The notes below the pieces were generated by a model that worked only from the letters and a program-made list of their open reading frames with translations, did no database searches and had not been told where the DNA came from. Both the position numbers and the translations under genes were made by a program. From Myxococcales bacterium (lineage in GTDB: Bacteria; Myxococcota_A; Polyangia; Nannocystales; Nannocystaceae), in the NCBI GenBank assembly GCA_020633335.1, contig JACKDU010000001.1, positions 682,001 through 746,000 of the forward strand: 64,000 nucleotides of DNA, given 5' to 3'. Position 1 is the first letter of the stretch, and each line of letters opens with the position of its first letter. Below, piece by piece: positions 41,801 to 58,499 of the stretch.

Positions 41801-43766
41801 GCGGGATCAGCGGATCGAAGTCGCGGCGCTCCTGGAAGAGCGAGGCGATCGCCAGGAGCGTGCGGCGCTCGAGGGCGGCCGTCGGCGCCGCGGTGTAGGC
41901 GCTGGCGAAGGCGGCCATCGCCGCCTCGCTCGATCCCTGATCGTAGAGGCGGCGGCCGCGGGCGAGCCAGGCCTCGGAGAGGGCGACGGTGCCGCGGTGC
42001 TCGGGGTCCTGGGCGAAGGCGTTGAAGGCCGCCTCGGCGTCGTCGAGGCGGCGCTCGTCGAGGAGGGCGTCGATCGCCGCGGCGCTCTGGCGCCAGCGCT
42101 CGGCCGCCCGGGCCTCGCGGGCCTCGTGGGCCATCCGCGCGCGGAGCTCGACGATCGTCACCGGCAGGGCGGCCGCGACCGCGCTGAGGAGGACGAGGAG
42201 CGCCCCCCAGCGGAGCCAGCGGCGGCGGCGGGCGATCGGGTCGTCGGCGAGCGCGGCCAGGAGCGCGCCCATCGTCGGCCAGCGGGCGTCGGGGTCGACC
42301 GCGAGGCCGCGGAGGAGCACGCGGCGGAGCCAGGGGGGCACCTGCGCGCCGGCGGGGGCCGGCTGCACGCGGCCCGTGGTGACCGCCCGCTGGAGCTCGT
42401 CGAAGGTCTCGCCGCCGAAGGGGCGCTCGTCGTAGAGCGCCTCGTAGAGCGCGACGGTGAAGGCGAAGACGTCGGTGCGGGCGTCGGTCGGCGCGGCGAG
42501 GTGCTGCTCCGGCGCCATGTAGGCCGGGGTCCCGAGGAGGGTGCCGGCGACCGTCATCTCCTGGTCGAGGCGCGAGAGCGAGTCGCGGTCGAGCTCGCCG
42601 CTGGTCGCCGGCTCGGGGGCCCCAGCCTCGCCGTCGACGACCCCGCGGGCGAGGCCGAAGTCGAAGACCCGGATCCGGCCGTCGTCGCCGACCATCGCGT
42701 TCTCCGGCTTGAAGTCGCGGTGGATCAGGCCGGCGGCGTGGGCGGCCGCGAGGCCCTCGCCGGCCTGGCGGAAGACCGCGAGGATCTCGGCGGTCGACCT
42801 GCTCTGCTCGCTAAGCCATGTCCGAATGGTCATACCCGTGATGAACTCCATCACGATGTAGACCGCGTCCTCGAAGACCCCGACCTCGTGGACGGTGACG
42901 ACGTTGGGGTGGGAGACCCGGGCGAGCGCCTGGGCCTCGCGGAGGAGGCGCTCGGAGGCCTCGTCGTCGGCGTCCGGGTCGCGGAGGAGCTTGATCGCGA
43001 TCTTGCGGTCGAGGTGCTCGTCGTAGGCGGCGTAGACGACCCCCATGCCGCCGCGACCGAGGCGGCGGAGGATCAGGTAGCGGTTGATGTGGGTCGGCAG
43101 CGACTCGTCGTCGTCGTCGTCGTCGTCGTCGCCGGCGGCGATCTCGGCGACCAGCGCCTCGGTCAGCGAGCCCAGGCGATCGCCGAGGGAGGCGAGGCCG
43201 TGATCGCTGCGGAGCGCGGCCCGGCGGCTCCAGGTCGCGGCCGAGGGCGAGGGGGTCGCCAGGAGGTCGCGGAGGCGGGGGCGCGAGCCGGCGCTGCCGC
43301 TGCCGCCGCCCCGGGTCATCGTCGAGAGCGCGTCGAGCTCGTCGTCGTCGTCGTCGGCGGCGTCGCGGAGGGGCGCGCCGCCGCGGGTGACGACGAGCTC
43401 GTCGTCGCCGTCGCCCTCGCCGCGGGCCGAGATCCGGGTGACGCCGAGCTCGTCGTCGGCGCTCGGGCGCTCGCGCTGCGAGACTCGAGTGGCGCCGAGG
43501 TCAGCGGTCGGCGGCGGGCGCTCGCGCGGGGAGATCCGGGTGGCGCCGAGGTCCTCGCCCGGCGGATCGCGGTCGACCGCGGGGCCCGGGTCGCGGGGGG
43601 AGAGGAGGGTCTGGCCATGGCCCTCGCGGCGCGGTCGCGGGGTCTCGGGCGGCGTCGCCGCGGTCTCGCCGAAGGGATCGAGGGGGCGCTCGCTCGGTGC
43701 CCGCGCCCCGGCGGGGGTGTCCTCGCCTCGCCGATTTGATCGCGGGGTCTCCACCTCGCCTCGCAC
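38808..43766 (-). CDS. giant membrane Ser/Thr kinase with FG-GAP and TPR-like exterior
   Basis: The predicted length is 1652 residues from a GTG at 43766. The N-terminal 220 residues are disordered, with repeats LGATRIS, LGATRVS, LGVTRIS, LVVTRGG and a run of eight Asp. The kinase (about 228-500) has GRGGMGVVY, VAIKLL-type Lys (KIAIKLL), HRDFKPEN, DFG and MAPEQ. One membrane helix follows (LRWGALLVLLSAVAAALPV). The exterior holds TPR-like helices, FG-GAP motifs with D-x-D-G-D-G (ALDVDGDGRVELV, AGDLDGDGLDEVYIAT, SGDLDGDGLSDLVAM), a beta-sandwich of LamG-like character near 1150-1350, and more TPR-like helices. It is related to but clearly diverged from the tandem pair at 47-57 kb. Confidence 0.9.
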   Translation of the reverse strand: MRGEVETPRSNRRGEDTPAGARAPSERPLDPFGETAATPPETPRPRREGHGQTLLSPRDPGPAVDRDPPGEDLGATRISPRERPPPTADLGATRVSQRERPSADDELGVTRISARGEGDGDDELVVTRGGAPLRDAADDDDDELDALSTMTRGGGSGSAGSRPRLRDLLATPSPSAATWSRRAALRSDHGLASLGDRLGSLTEALVAEIAAGDDDDDDDDESLPTHINRYLILRRLGRGGMGVVYAAYDEHLDRKIAIKLLRDPDADDEASERLLREAQALARVSHPNVVTVHEVGVFEDAVYIVMEFITGMTIRTWLSEQSRSTAEILAVFRQAGEGLAAAHAAGLIHRDFKPENAMVGDDGRIRVFDFGLARGVVDGEAGAPEPATSGELDRDSLSRLDQEMTVAGTLLGTPAYMAPEQHLAAPTDARTDVFAFTVALYEALYDERPFGGETFDELQRAVTTGRVQPAPAGAQVPPWLRRVLLRGLAVDPDARWPTMGALLAALADDPIARRRRWLRWGALLVLLSAVAAALPVTIVELRARMAHEAREARAAERWRQSAAAIDALLDERRLDDAEAAFNAFAQDPEHRGTVALSEAWLARGRRLYDQGSSEAAMAAFASAYTAAPTAALERRTLLAIASLFQERRDFDPLIPLVEALGDDRGGAPEPEVASLRLDVAIYLRDFAGAIDIIDGLGERASEDQRSARRLLEALAPATHLGKLEEEIIALDVDGDGRVELVHLQHFADPPRQLDIVRLPGGERSTLLLPEGLRSASLVRERPLILAATEKHHLLLGYEGGLIVERWRGELPTPHNRTIAGDLDGDGLDEVYIATTSPRGAVVVKLPRAGTIGDAPAEPIDPSLNAIASDVRALTIADLDGEPGDELALAVGPWRTYDVRAFRIGEGGRRELLGRLETGYVNSIAAIDRGDGGRWLALAKDESWPNRVLFPEPPHTGPPPGIYLARAGDEGLEFAGFLGIGPARETLQIDGVISGDLDGDGLSDLVAMISQGGLHKSLLILQQQGDGSFAQRWLADAARPHIVEVDGDPAAELIISSNDELWLLGVGDGRFPLRAAEPTPPRRPPPLLPSDLDEPWRRADRLAAFGVPGIAADALLDIARLVQETDTRAAIEARASELYARAGELRPAIATLEGASRTASYGDALRRRAALYRARLGDLREAASAWLRAGGGAMTAGADGVEPFHPSELAAVADDGRRTTITFDGPLDPAWELAGAGILRRDPLTRRLEIDARDAPKAWASLPVEWDGGPIVISVDIEVERMGFNSQLAVGLRQGDGRWPLFGRLATIGGAEIYNRVDFCESQSIASERDVPLSRPRRLRMTLAYSPIGGRQGCFFADERAMSERLRDIKELPSGPLYLDIGALANAHGQMTILGAAISQIELVGLRVGAPAADPGGASVGRRLLADGAPERAIEVLRDLDEPSATDIAFLALALAERQRFDAAIAALAPLAELDDEALFEGVAALVSTPLGPLLQPVLGDRYAALTLVANYIAIIQHPHEPTTRELLLNGLPRLGQMASDHPEFLWIELIALQRRAELLDELGEPRRALDDLGRLRALTEGRELSDQLRLSLVSAAVVEAEIRVGLGEVDAARAAVSEALARTPTPEVTLSRIAERPALLPFLEELGVVGGV
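43105..43130. repeat. (tcg)8 microsatellite coding for poly-Asp
   Basis: It lies just before the catalytic domain of the 1652-residue kinase, the same place as the (tcg)6 tract in the kinase at 17720-19372. Confidence 0.85.
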
Positions 43767-43778
43767 TCCGCCTGCGCC

Positions 43779-43787
43779 AGCGTAGCA
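43779..43787 (-). promoter_or_regulatory. extended -10 TGC-TACGCT of the giant kinase
   Basis: Twelve bases separate it from the GTG at 43766; GGCGGA just before the start may serve as a weak ribosome binding site. Confidence 0.4.
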
Positions 43788-43903
43788 AGCCGCGGCTGCG
43801 CCTCGCTACGCCGGCGCGGGTCGGGATCCGATCCGCGCGCCGCCGCGCGCCGGGTCGGGAGGCCGCTCGGAGTCGCGCGCCGCGGGTGCGGCGAGAGCCC
43901 TCG

Positions 43904-44314
43904 CTAGGACGTCAGGACGATCAGCAGGAAGCCGACCCCGAAGGTGACGATGTGGTTGGCGACGAGGAGCGCGATCAGGTCGCCCCCCTGCCCGCGCCAG
44001 AGCGGATAGGTCAGCCCCAGCACCAGCGGGAAGGCGACGTGGACGACCACGAGGGTGATCGTCGTCGTCCCCTCCCAGGCGCGGCCGAGCGCCCAGATGA
44101 GGAGGGGCAGGAGCGCGTGGATCGGGATCGTGTAGCGGGCGAGGGAGAGCACGCGGAGGGCGGGCGGCGCCTCGCCGCCGGGCGGCGCCTCGCCGAGCGG
44201 CGCGCCCACGGCCTCGGCCGGCAGCGCCGACGCGACCTCCGAGATCGCGGCCCGCGGGGTCGTGTCGTCGATCGCGTCGACCGCGTCGATCGCCGGCTCG
44301 GCGGGGGCCTGCAT
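43904..44314 (-). CDS. small membrane protein
   Basis: The predicted length is 136 residues. The first 50 are acidic and Pro/Ala-rich, probably cytoplasmic. Three helices follow: YTIPIHALLPLLIWALG, TTITLVVVHVAFPLVLGLTY and LIALLVANHIVTFGVGFLLI. No signal peptide and no known family. It stands alone between the GH18 gene and the giant kinase. Confidence 0.6.
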   Translation of the reverse strand: MQAPAEPAIDAVDAIDDTTPRAAISEVASALPAEAVGAPLGEAPPGGEAPPALRVLSLARYTIPIHALLPLLIWALGRAWEGTTTITLVVVHVAFPLVLGLTYPLWRGQGGDLIALLVANHIVTFGVGFLLIVLTS

Positions 44315-44363
44315 CGCTCGAGGATCGTCCCGCCGGGCCGCGGCGGCGCGGAAAAGCCTGCGC

Positions 44364-45824
44364 TCAGGCGAGCGCGCGGCGGCGCCGTCGGGCGCTCGCG
44401 CCGACGAGGAGGAGGAGCCCGAGCGCAGAGCCGCTGGCGGGCGTCGAGCGGCAGCCGCAGCCGCCCTCGTCGAGCCCGGGATCCTCGCCCGCGCCGCTGG
44501 TCGCCCCCGCGCTCGCGCCCCCGCTGCCGTCGCCGCCGCTCCCGCTCGCGCCGCCGGTGGCGCTGGAGTCGGTGCCGCCGCCCGAGGCCCCGCCGAAGGA
44601 GCCGGCGCTCCCCGCCGAGTCGGTGCCGCCGGAGCCGGTGCCGGAGTCGGTGCCGCCGGAGTCGGTGCCGCCCGAGTCGGTGTCGCCGCCTGGGATCTGG
44701 GTGTGCTCTGCGACCATGTCCCAGAGGTCAGGGTCGTTGCCGTCGTAGTTGAGCGCCCAGAAGCCGATCCCGAGGGCGCCCTGGTCGAGCGACCAGGTGA
44801 TCTTGTCCTCGATCGACTCGGCGTCGTCGTACCAGGTCTGCGAGAGCGCGTCGGCGAAGTAGTAGGGGGTGTGGGTGACCTCGTCCCAGTGGCGGCCGTA
44901 GGTCGCGGCCTCGACCACCGCGTCGGCGTAGACCAGCGACTTGCCCTTGCCGGTCGCCTCGCCGGGGACGGAGTTGTCGACGCTCGGCCAGCGCATCCCG
45001 TAGAGCGGCAGGCCCATGATGATCTTGTCGGCGCCGATCCCCGTGCCGAGGTAGTCGTTCATCGACCACTCGAGGCTGTACTTGCTCCACGGGGCGCCGC
45101 CGTGGAGCGGCGCGTTCGGCCCGGGGTCGCCGCCCGACCAGTGGAAGTTGTAGCCCATGATGAAGAGGGCGTCGGCGGCCGCGGCGAGCTTGGGGTAGTG
45201 GTAGGCCTGGTTCCAGTCGATCGGCGGGGTCGCGACGGTGACCTCGGGGACCGCCGCCTTCAGCTCCTCGACGAAGGCGACGAGGTCGAGGATGTTCTCC
45301 TGGGCCATCCCCTCGAAGTCGACCGAGACCCCGTGGGCGCCGGTCGCCTCGACCATCGCCTTGAGCTCGCCGATCGCCAGCGCCCGCTTCGCCGGATCGG
45401 GGAGGACCGCGCCCATCGTCGCCTTGTCGAAGCAGATCACGGTGATGTGGATCTTGACCCCGTAGGGCTCGGCGAGCGCGAGCGCCTCGTCGATCACGTC
45501 GGTGACCAGGTGCTGGTTCTTGAGGGCGCCGGTCGCCGTCATCTCGACGTCGAAGAGGGCGACGTGGGTGAGGCGATCCCAGGGGAGGTCGGCGACGCTC
45601 CCCGCCCAGTAGGCGTAGTAGCCGTAGACCCACTTCGAAAAGGTCGCCGGCGTCGGATCGAGCGCGCGGCCGCGGCGGTGGAGCGGCGCCGGCCGGAGGG
45701 CGGCGTGCTCGGCGTGGATCCCGGGGGCGGCGCTCGGCGAGGCGAGGACGAGCGCGGGGGCGAGGGCGGCGGCGAGGAGCATCGCCGGGACGCTACGGCA
45801 GCGGGCGAAAGCGCGCAAGGGCAC
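44364..45824 (-). CDS. GH18-family (chitinase-like) protein with MYXO-CTERM tail
   Basis: The predicted length is 486 residues from a GTG at 45824, which gives a basic n-region before the signal peptide (MLLAAALAPALVLAS); ATG 45782 is the alternative. The GH18 barrel is visible: WVYGYYAYWAGSVADLPWDR, LTHVALFDVEM, HGVSVDFEGM (catalytic D-x-E kept, the first Asp of DxxDxDxE replaced), ADALFIMGYNFHW, IIMGLPLYGMRWP, and SLDQGALGIGFWALNYD. A TDSG/Gly linker leads to GGCGCRS, a hydrophobic helix and Arg cluster, the MYXO-CTERM sorting signal. It may cleave chitin-like or peptidoglycan glycans or bind them at the surface. Confidence 0.88.
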   Translation of the reverse strand: MPLRAFARCRSVPAMLLAAALAPALVLASPSAAPGIHAEHAALRPAPLHRRGRALDPTPATFSKWVYGYYAYWAGSVADLPWDRLTHVALFDVEMTATGALKNQHLVTDVIDEALALAEPYGVKIHITVICFDKATMGAVLPDPAKRALAIGELKAMVEATGAHGVSVDFEGMAQENILDLVAFVEELKAAVPEVTVATPPIDWNQAYHYPKLAAAADALFIMGYNFHWSGGDPGPNAPLHGGAPWSKYSLEWSMNDYLGTGIGADKIIMGLPLYGMRWPSVDNSVPGEATGKGKSLVYADAVVEAATYGRHWDEVTHTPYYFADALSQTWYDDAESIEDKITWSLDQGALGIGFWALNYDGNDPDLWDMVAEHTQIPGGDTDSGGTDSGGTDSGTGSGGTDSAGSAGSFGGASGGGTDSSATGGASGSGGDGSGGASAGATSGAGEDPGLDEGGCGCRSTPASGSALGLLLLVGASARRRRRALA

Positions 45825-45871
45825 GGGGGGCGCTGAAACACGCGTGCTGACGCGGTATCGACGAGGCCCGG

Positions 45872-47299
45872 CTAGACCTCGAGCGCGTCGACGTCGAGGT
45901 CGAGCGACTTGAGGCGGCGATAGAACGTCGCGCGGCCGATGCCGAGGAGGCGGGCGGCCTTCGAGCGGTTCCCGCCGGCGCTGCGCAGCGCGGCGAGGAG
46001 CGACTCCCGGCCCTGGTCGTCGCGCTCGGCCGCTGGCGCGGGCGGGCTCGCGGTCATCCCCTGGAGCTCCGGCGGGAGGGCGTCGGCGTCGACGAGCGGG
46101 CTCCGCGTGTGGATCACCGCGTGCTCGATCGCCGCCTTGAGCTCGCGGACGTTGCCCGGCCAGCGGTGGCCCTGGAGGCGCCGGAGCGCCGCGGGCGTGA
46201 TCCCGCGGATCGTCTTGCCGCCGGTGACGCGCGGGTCGGCGAGGAAGCCCTCGACCAGCGCCGGGATGTCCTCCATCCGCTCGCGCAGCGGCGGGACCCG
46301 GACCCTGGCGATGCGGATCCGGTAGAGGAGATCCTCGCGGAATTCCCCGGCCATGGTCATCGCCTCGAGGTCGCGGTGGGTCGCCGCGAGCACCCGGGCG
46401 TCGACCTTGCGCGGGTGGGTCTCGCCGACGCGGACGACCTCGCGCTCCTGGAGGACCCGCAGGAGGGAGCGCTGCATCGAGAGCGAGATGTCGCCGATCT
46501 CGTCGAGGAAGATCGTCCCGCCCGAGGCGCTCTCGAAGAGCCCAGGCTGATCCCGCGTCGCCCCGGTGAAGGCGCCCTTGACGTGGCCGAAGAGCTGCGA
46601 GGAGAGGAGCGTGTCGGTGAGCCCGGCGCAATTCACCGCGACGAAGGGGCCGCGCCGGCGCGCGCTCGTCTGGTGGATCGCCCGGGCGACCAGCTCCTTG
46701 CCGCTGCCGGTCTCGCCGCGGATCAGCGCCGTCCACTCGCCGGCGGCGACCTGCTCGATCGCGAGGAGGAGCTCGCGCATCACCGGCCCGTCGCCGAGGA
46801 GGTCGTGGGGGCCGCGCTTGCGATCGCCGGCGCGCCTCGACGGCGCCTCCACCGGCGGGCGGGCGGCGAAGCGGAGATCGATGGTGTCGCCGCCGAGCTT
46901 GCGGTTGCGCTCGGCGAGCCGCTCCGCGACGATCAGCGCCAGGCTCCCGTAGAAGCGGCCGGTCATCGCCGGGTCGGCCGCGAGCGCCGCCCTCAGGCGC
47001 TCCGGGCGGATGCAGAGGTAGCGACCCGGGACGTCGAGCACGACGTTGGCGGTGGCGGTCTGGCCGCTGAGCAGCGAGATCTCACCGATGCACTCGCCCG
47101 GGCCGATGGTCGCGACCACCCGGCGCTCGCCGCCCTCGTCGAGCCGCACGCTCGCGCGCCCCTCGAGGAGGAGGATGAGACCCTGATGCGCGGTCCCCTC
47201 GCGCACCAGCGTGGTCCCGGCGGGCGCGTCGATCTGGCTCGCGGAGCGGAGGAGCGCCTCGCGGTCGCGCTCGGTGAGCAGGCGTAGTTGCTCGAGCAT
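45872..47299 (-). CDS. CRP-like domain/AAA+/Fis enhancer-binding regulator (sigma-54 type)
   Basis: The predicted length is 475 residues from ATG 47299. Residues 1-120 are a cyclic-nucleotide-binding fold (GTTLVREGTAHQGLILLLEG, GPGECIGEISLLSGQTATAN). Residues 165-400 are the AAA+ module: GETGSGKELVARAIH (Walker A), GHVKGAFTGATRDQPGLFE (GAFTGA, contacts sigma-54), GGTIFLDEIGD (Walker B), HRWPGNVRELKAAIEHAV. The C-terminal Fis-type HTH (GGNRSKAARLLGIGRATFYR) binds DNA. Instead of a phosphoreceiver the input is a CRP-like domain, so cAMP or a similar ligand would switch it on; a cyclase-like receptor is encoded at 13.9 kb. Its neighbour the GH18 gene is a possible target. Confidence 0.92.
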   Translation of the reverse strand: MLEQLRLLTERDREALLRSASQIDAPAGTTLVREGTAHQGLILLLEGRASVRLDEGGERRVVATIGPGECIGEISLLSGQTATANVVLDVPGRYLCIRPERLRAALAADPAMTGRFYGSLALIVAERLAERNRKLGGDTIDLRFAARPPVEAPSRRAGDRKRGPHDLLGDGPVMRELLLAIEQVAAGEWTALIRGETGSGKELVARAIHQTSARRRGPFVAVNCAGLTDTLLSSQLFGHVKGAFTGATRDQPGLFESASGGTIFLDEIGDISLSMQRSLLRVLQEREVVRVGETHPRKVDARVLAATHRDLEAMTMAGEFREDLLYRIRIARVRVPPLRERMEDIPALVEGFLADPRVTGGKTIRGITPAALRRLQGHRWPGNVRELKAAIEHAVIHTRSPLVDADALPPELQGMTASPPAPAAERDDQGRESLLAALRSAGGNRSKAARLLGIGRATFYRRLKSLDLDVDALEV

Positions 47300-47314
47300 C
47301 TTTCGCGTCGCCGC

Positions 47315-47323
47315 ATGGTAGCA
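47315..47323 (-). promoter_or_regulatory. extended -10 TGC-TACCAT of the enhancer-binding regulator gene
   Basis: Fifteen bases lie between it and the ATG at 47299, with no strong Shine-Dalgarno. Confidence 0.35.
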
Positions 47324-47466
47324 GGAGCGCCCGTCGGTCGCGCTGGCCTGCGCTGAGGAGGTCCACGTCCGCGTGGTGGAGCGAGGGGGCCGTCGTCGGC
47401 GAGCTCGCGGCTGCCCCGGCCGCGGTGATGGTGCGCCAGCTCCGAGGCTCCGCGGGCCCTCCATGA

Positions 47467-52041
<4,575 letters not shown>

Positions 52042-52047
52042 GGCTGG

Positions 52048-52053
52048 ATTCTA
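52048..52053 (-). promoter_or_regulatory. -10 box TAGAAT, leaderless start of giant kinase A
   Basis: TAGAATCCAGCC directly precedes the GTG, identical to copy B at 56809-56798, so box-to-start spacing is six bases in both. Confidence 0.5.
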
Positions 52054-52186
52054 TGCGACCCGCTCCGCCGAAGACAGCGCAGCGGCGGACCTCGCGTCGG
52101 TCGGCGGAGTTGCGGGTCGCGCGGTCGAGCGCGACCGCTACCGGCGAAGAGCCCAGGGGCGGCTCAGCGCCGCCGTGGCCCGGTGA

Positions 52187-56797
<4,611 letters not shown>

Positions 56798-56803
56798 GGC
56801 TGG

Positions 56804-56809
56804 ATTCTA
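56804..56809 (-). promoter_or_regulatory. -10 box TAGAAT, leaderless start of giant kinase B
   Basis: Six bases separate it from the GTG at 56797. Confidence 0.5.
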
Positions 56810-56889
56810 TGCGACCCGCTGCGCCGAGCACAGCGGAGCGAGGGACCCCGCGGAGGTCCCTCGCTCGTCTGCGCGGCGTGGCCGGGGCG

Positions 56890-58011
56890 CTAGTTCGCCC
56901 CGCAGACGACGCCGTGGTAGACGACGTAGATCTCGCCGCTGAGGCCGTCGACGGTGTTGAGGGTGTGGGTCGCGTCGCCGAGCTCGATGTTCACCGGGTA
57001 CTGGCCCGGGGCGACCGTGTACTCGTCGTTGACGTCACGGGGGAGGGGCTCGTTGCCGACGTAGAGGTGCTCCTCGGCGAGGGCGTAGTCGCCGACGCGG
57101 GAGAACTCCACCGTCGCGGTGGCGCCGTCGTACGCGACCGCGAGGTCGCCGATGTGGGTCCCCTTGCCGAGGTCACATTGACCGGCGCCGGCGTAGACCG
57201 GCCAGACGACCGAGGTGCCGGCGCTGAGCGGGCCGTTGCTCCACCCCCAGCGCTTGAAGCCGTCGTCCTTGAGGTCGCCGTTGAAGTCGGCGCCGATGAA
57301 GCAGGTGGCGATGTCGTCGCCGCCGAAGGCGAAGGAGGTCTCGCAGGCCATCGGCGAGGGGGTTGGGGTCGGGGTCGGGTCGTCGGGGGTGCACTCGAGG
57401 GTGAGGGTGAAGTACTCGGCCCAGCTCCCCTGGTCGACGAAGCCCTGGCCGTTGCCCCAGCCGGTCTGGGTCTCGAAGCCGCCGTTGCCGTCGTCCTTGC
57501 GGACCGAGGCGTGGGCCGCGAGGTAGGTCATCACCGGCTCGCAGACCTCTTGGGCGCCGTCGAGGCCGAGCTCGCAGAGGGGGACGTCGAAGGAGTGCTC
57601 GGTGGCGCCGGTGATGTCGCCGCTCTTGTAGGCGAAGTTGCCGACCTTGGGGTTGCCCTGCTTGGTGGTCGGGATGTCGGAGAGGGCGTCGCCGACGGCG
57701 AGGTGGGCCTCGACGAGCTCCCAGCCGTCGGTGGTCGTGTAGGTGGTGCGGACGACCCCGGTCGCCCCGGCGCCGCAGGTCGCGGAGGTGTCGACGCTAT
57801 TGTCGACGACGGTGCAGACGGTGCCGGCGTCGATCGACTGGCCAGCGATGAGGGTGACGCAGGTCTCGCTCTCGGCGATCTTGACCGAGCGCTCACGGAC
57901 CTCGAGGGAGTCGTCCTGGTCGACGTCGCAGGCGATCGCGGTGACGGCGAGCGAGAGGGCGGTGAGGACGAGCTTGGTGGAGGCGGAGCGGAGCGAGTTG
58001 CGGGTGGTCAT
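56890..58011 (-). CDS. secreted Cys-containing protein of unknown function
   Basis: The predicted length is 373 residues. The lipobox-like signal TALSLAVTAIACDVD is followed by two similar beta-rich domains joined by a Pro/Thr hinge (TPDDPTPTPTPSP). The first has CVTLIAGQSIDAGTVCTVV and TDGWELVEAHLAVGD; the second has CFIGADFNGDLKDDGFKRWG, AYDGATATVEFSRVGDYAL, EEHLYVGNEPLP and GQYPVNIELGDATH. Both contain an EAHL/EEHL-A/Y-VG motif, so the protein looks like an internal duplication of one extracellular fold. Family not named. Its upstream region carries an AT-rich stretch and an array of GAGACAC half-sites, suggesting strong control. Confidence 0.8.
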   Translation of the reverse strand: MTTRNSLRSASTKLVLTALSLAVTAIACDVDQDDSLEVRERSVKIAESETCVTLIAGQSIDAGTVCTVVDNSVDTSATCGAGATGVVRTTYTTTDGWELVEAHLAVGDALSDIPTTKQGNPKVGNFAYKSGDITGATEHSFDVPLCELGLDGAQEVCEPVMTYLAAHASVRKDDGNGGFETQTGWGNGQGFVDQGSWAEYFTLTLECTPDDPTPTPTPSPMACETSFAFGGDDIATCFIGADFNGDLKDDGFKRWGWSNGPLSAGTSVVWPVYAGAGQCDLGKGTHIGDLAVAYDGATATVEFSRVGDYALAEEHLYVGNEPLPRDVNDEYTVAPGQYPVNIELGDATHTLNTVDGLSGEIYVVYHGVVCGAN

Positions 58012-58126
58012 GGTGGCGGTCTTCCTTGGCTTGCCTTGCGGCGACGCCCCCTTTCAAAGCAGGTCTCGGGCCTCCTCAGAAAATCGTTGAATATCAAATG
58101 GTTGAGCCGTGTGGCGCGGCGGCGCT

Positions 58127-58195
58127 GAGACACTTCAGGTGTCTCGCTTGAGACACTGGCTGTCCCACGCCCCTGAATCGCGAGACAGGTGTCTC
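58127..58195. promoter_or_regulatory. array of GAGACAC/GTGTCTC half-sites (operator cluster)
   Basis: GAGACAC 58127, GTGTCTC 58139, GAGACAC 58150 and GTGTCTC 58189 are exact; GAGACA at 58182 completes a palindrome (GCGAGACA-GG-TGTCTCGC). Any adjacent pair forms an inverted repeat with 2-5 base spacers. It lies 116-184 bases before the gene starting at 58011. Confidence 0.6.
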
Positions 58196-58213
58196 GCGAA
58201 CCAGGAGCGCGCG

Positions 58214-58495
58214 TCACTCGTGCTCGTCGTCGGCGCCCGGTCGGAGGCGGATCACGCCGCGCGCCGCGGGCTCGCGCGGGCTCGCGTCGCTCGCCTCGTC
58301 GGCGGCCGCCGGGTCGGCGCCACGCTCGAGGCGCTTGCCCGCGAGCTCGCGCTCCGCTCGCTCGGCCTCGCGGCGGGCGGCCTCCTTGTCGGCGCCGCTC
58401 CGGCCGTGGCGGAGGCGGTTGGCCTCGGCCCTCCGCTCCTTGTCGGCGGCGGCCTTCGCCCGGCGGGCGCGCTTCAGGTTGATCACGTCGGCCAT
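58214..58495 (-). CDS. DUF4169-family protein
   Basis: The predicted length is 93 residues. It begins MADVINLKRARRAKAAADKE, then RRAEANRLRHGRSGADKEAA and RREAERAERELAGKRLERGA, a basic helical pattern characteristic of DUF4169. The remaining 30 residues are a disordered acidic/Arg tail. The family has no assigned function; the high charge suggests RNA or protein interaction. It starts four bases before the stop end of the lipoprotein gene 58500-59285, so the two are co-transcribed. Confidence 0.85.
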   Translation of the reverse strand: MADVINLKRARRAKAAADKERRAEANRLRHGRSGADKEAARREAERAERELAGKRLERGADPAAADEASDASPREPAARGVIRLRPGADDEHE

Positions 58496-58499
58496 CGGC

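Noticed and set aside
44364..46736. Single 790-codon frame joining the GH18 gene to sequence upstream
   Set aside because: The first 300 codons are the shadow of the enhancer-binding regulator gene; the real GH18 protein starts with its signal peptide at 45824 or 45782.
58030..58055. Sigma-54 type TGGC...TTGC pair near 58030
   Set aside because: The GG-to-GC spacing is two bases too short and it points away from the gene.
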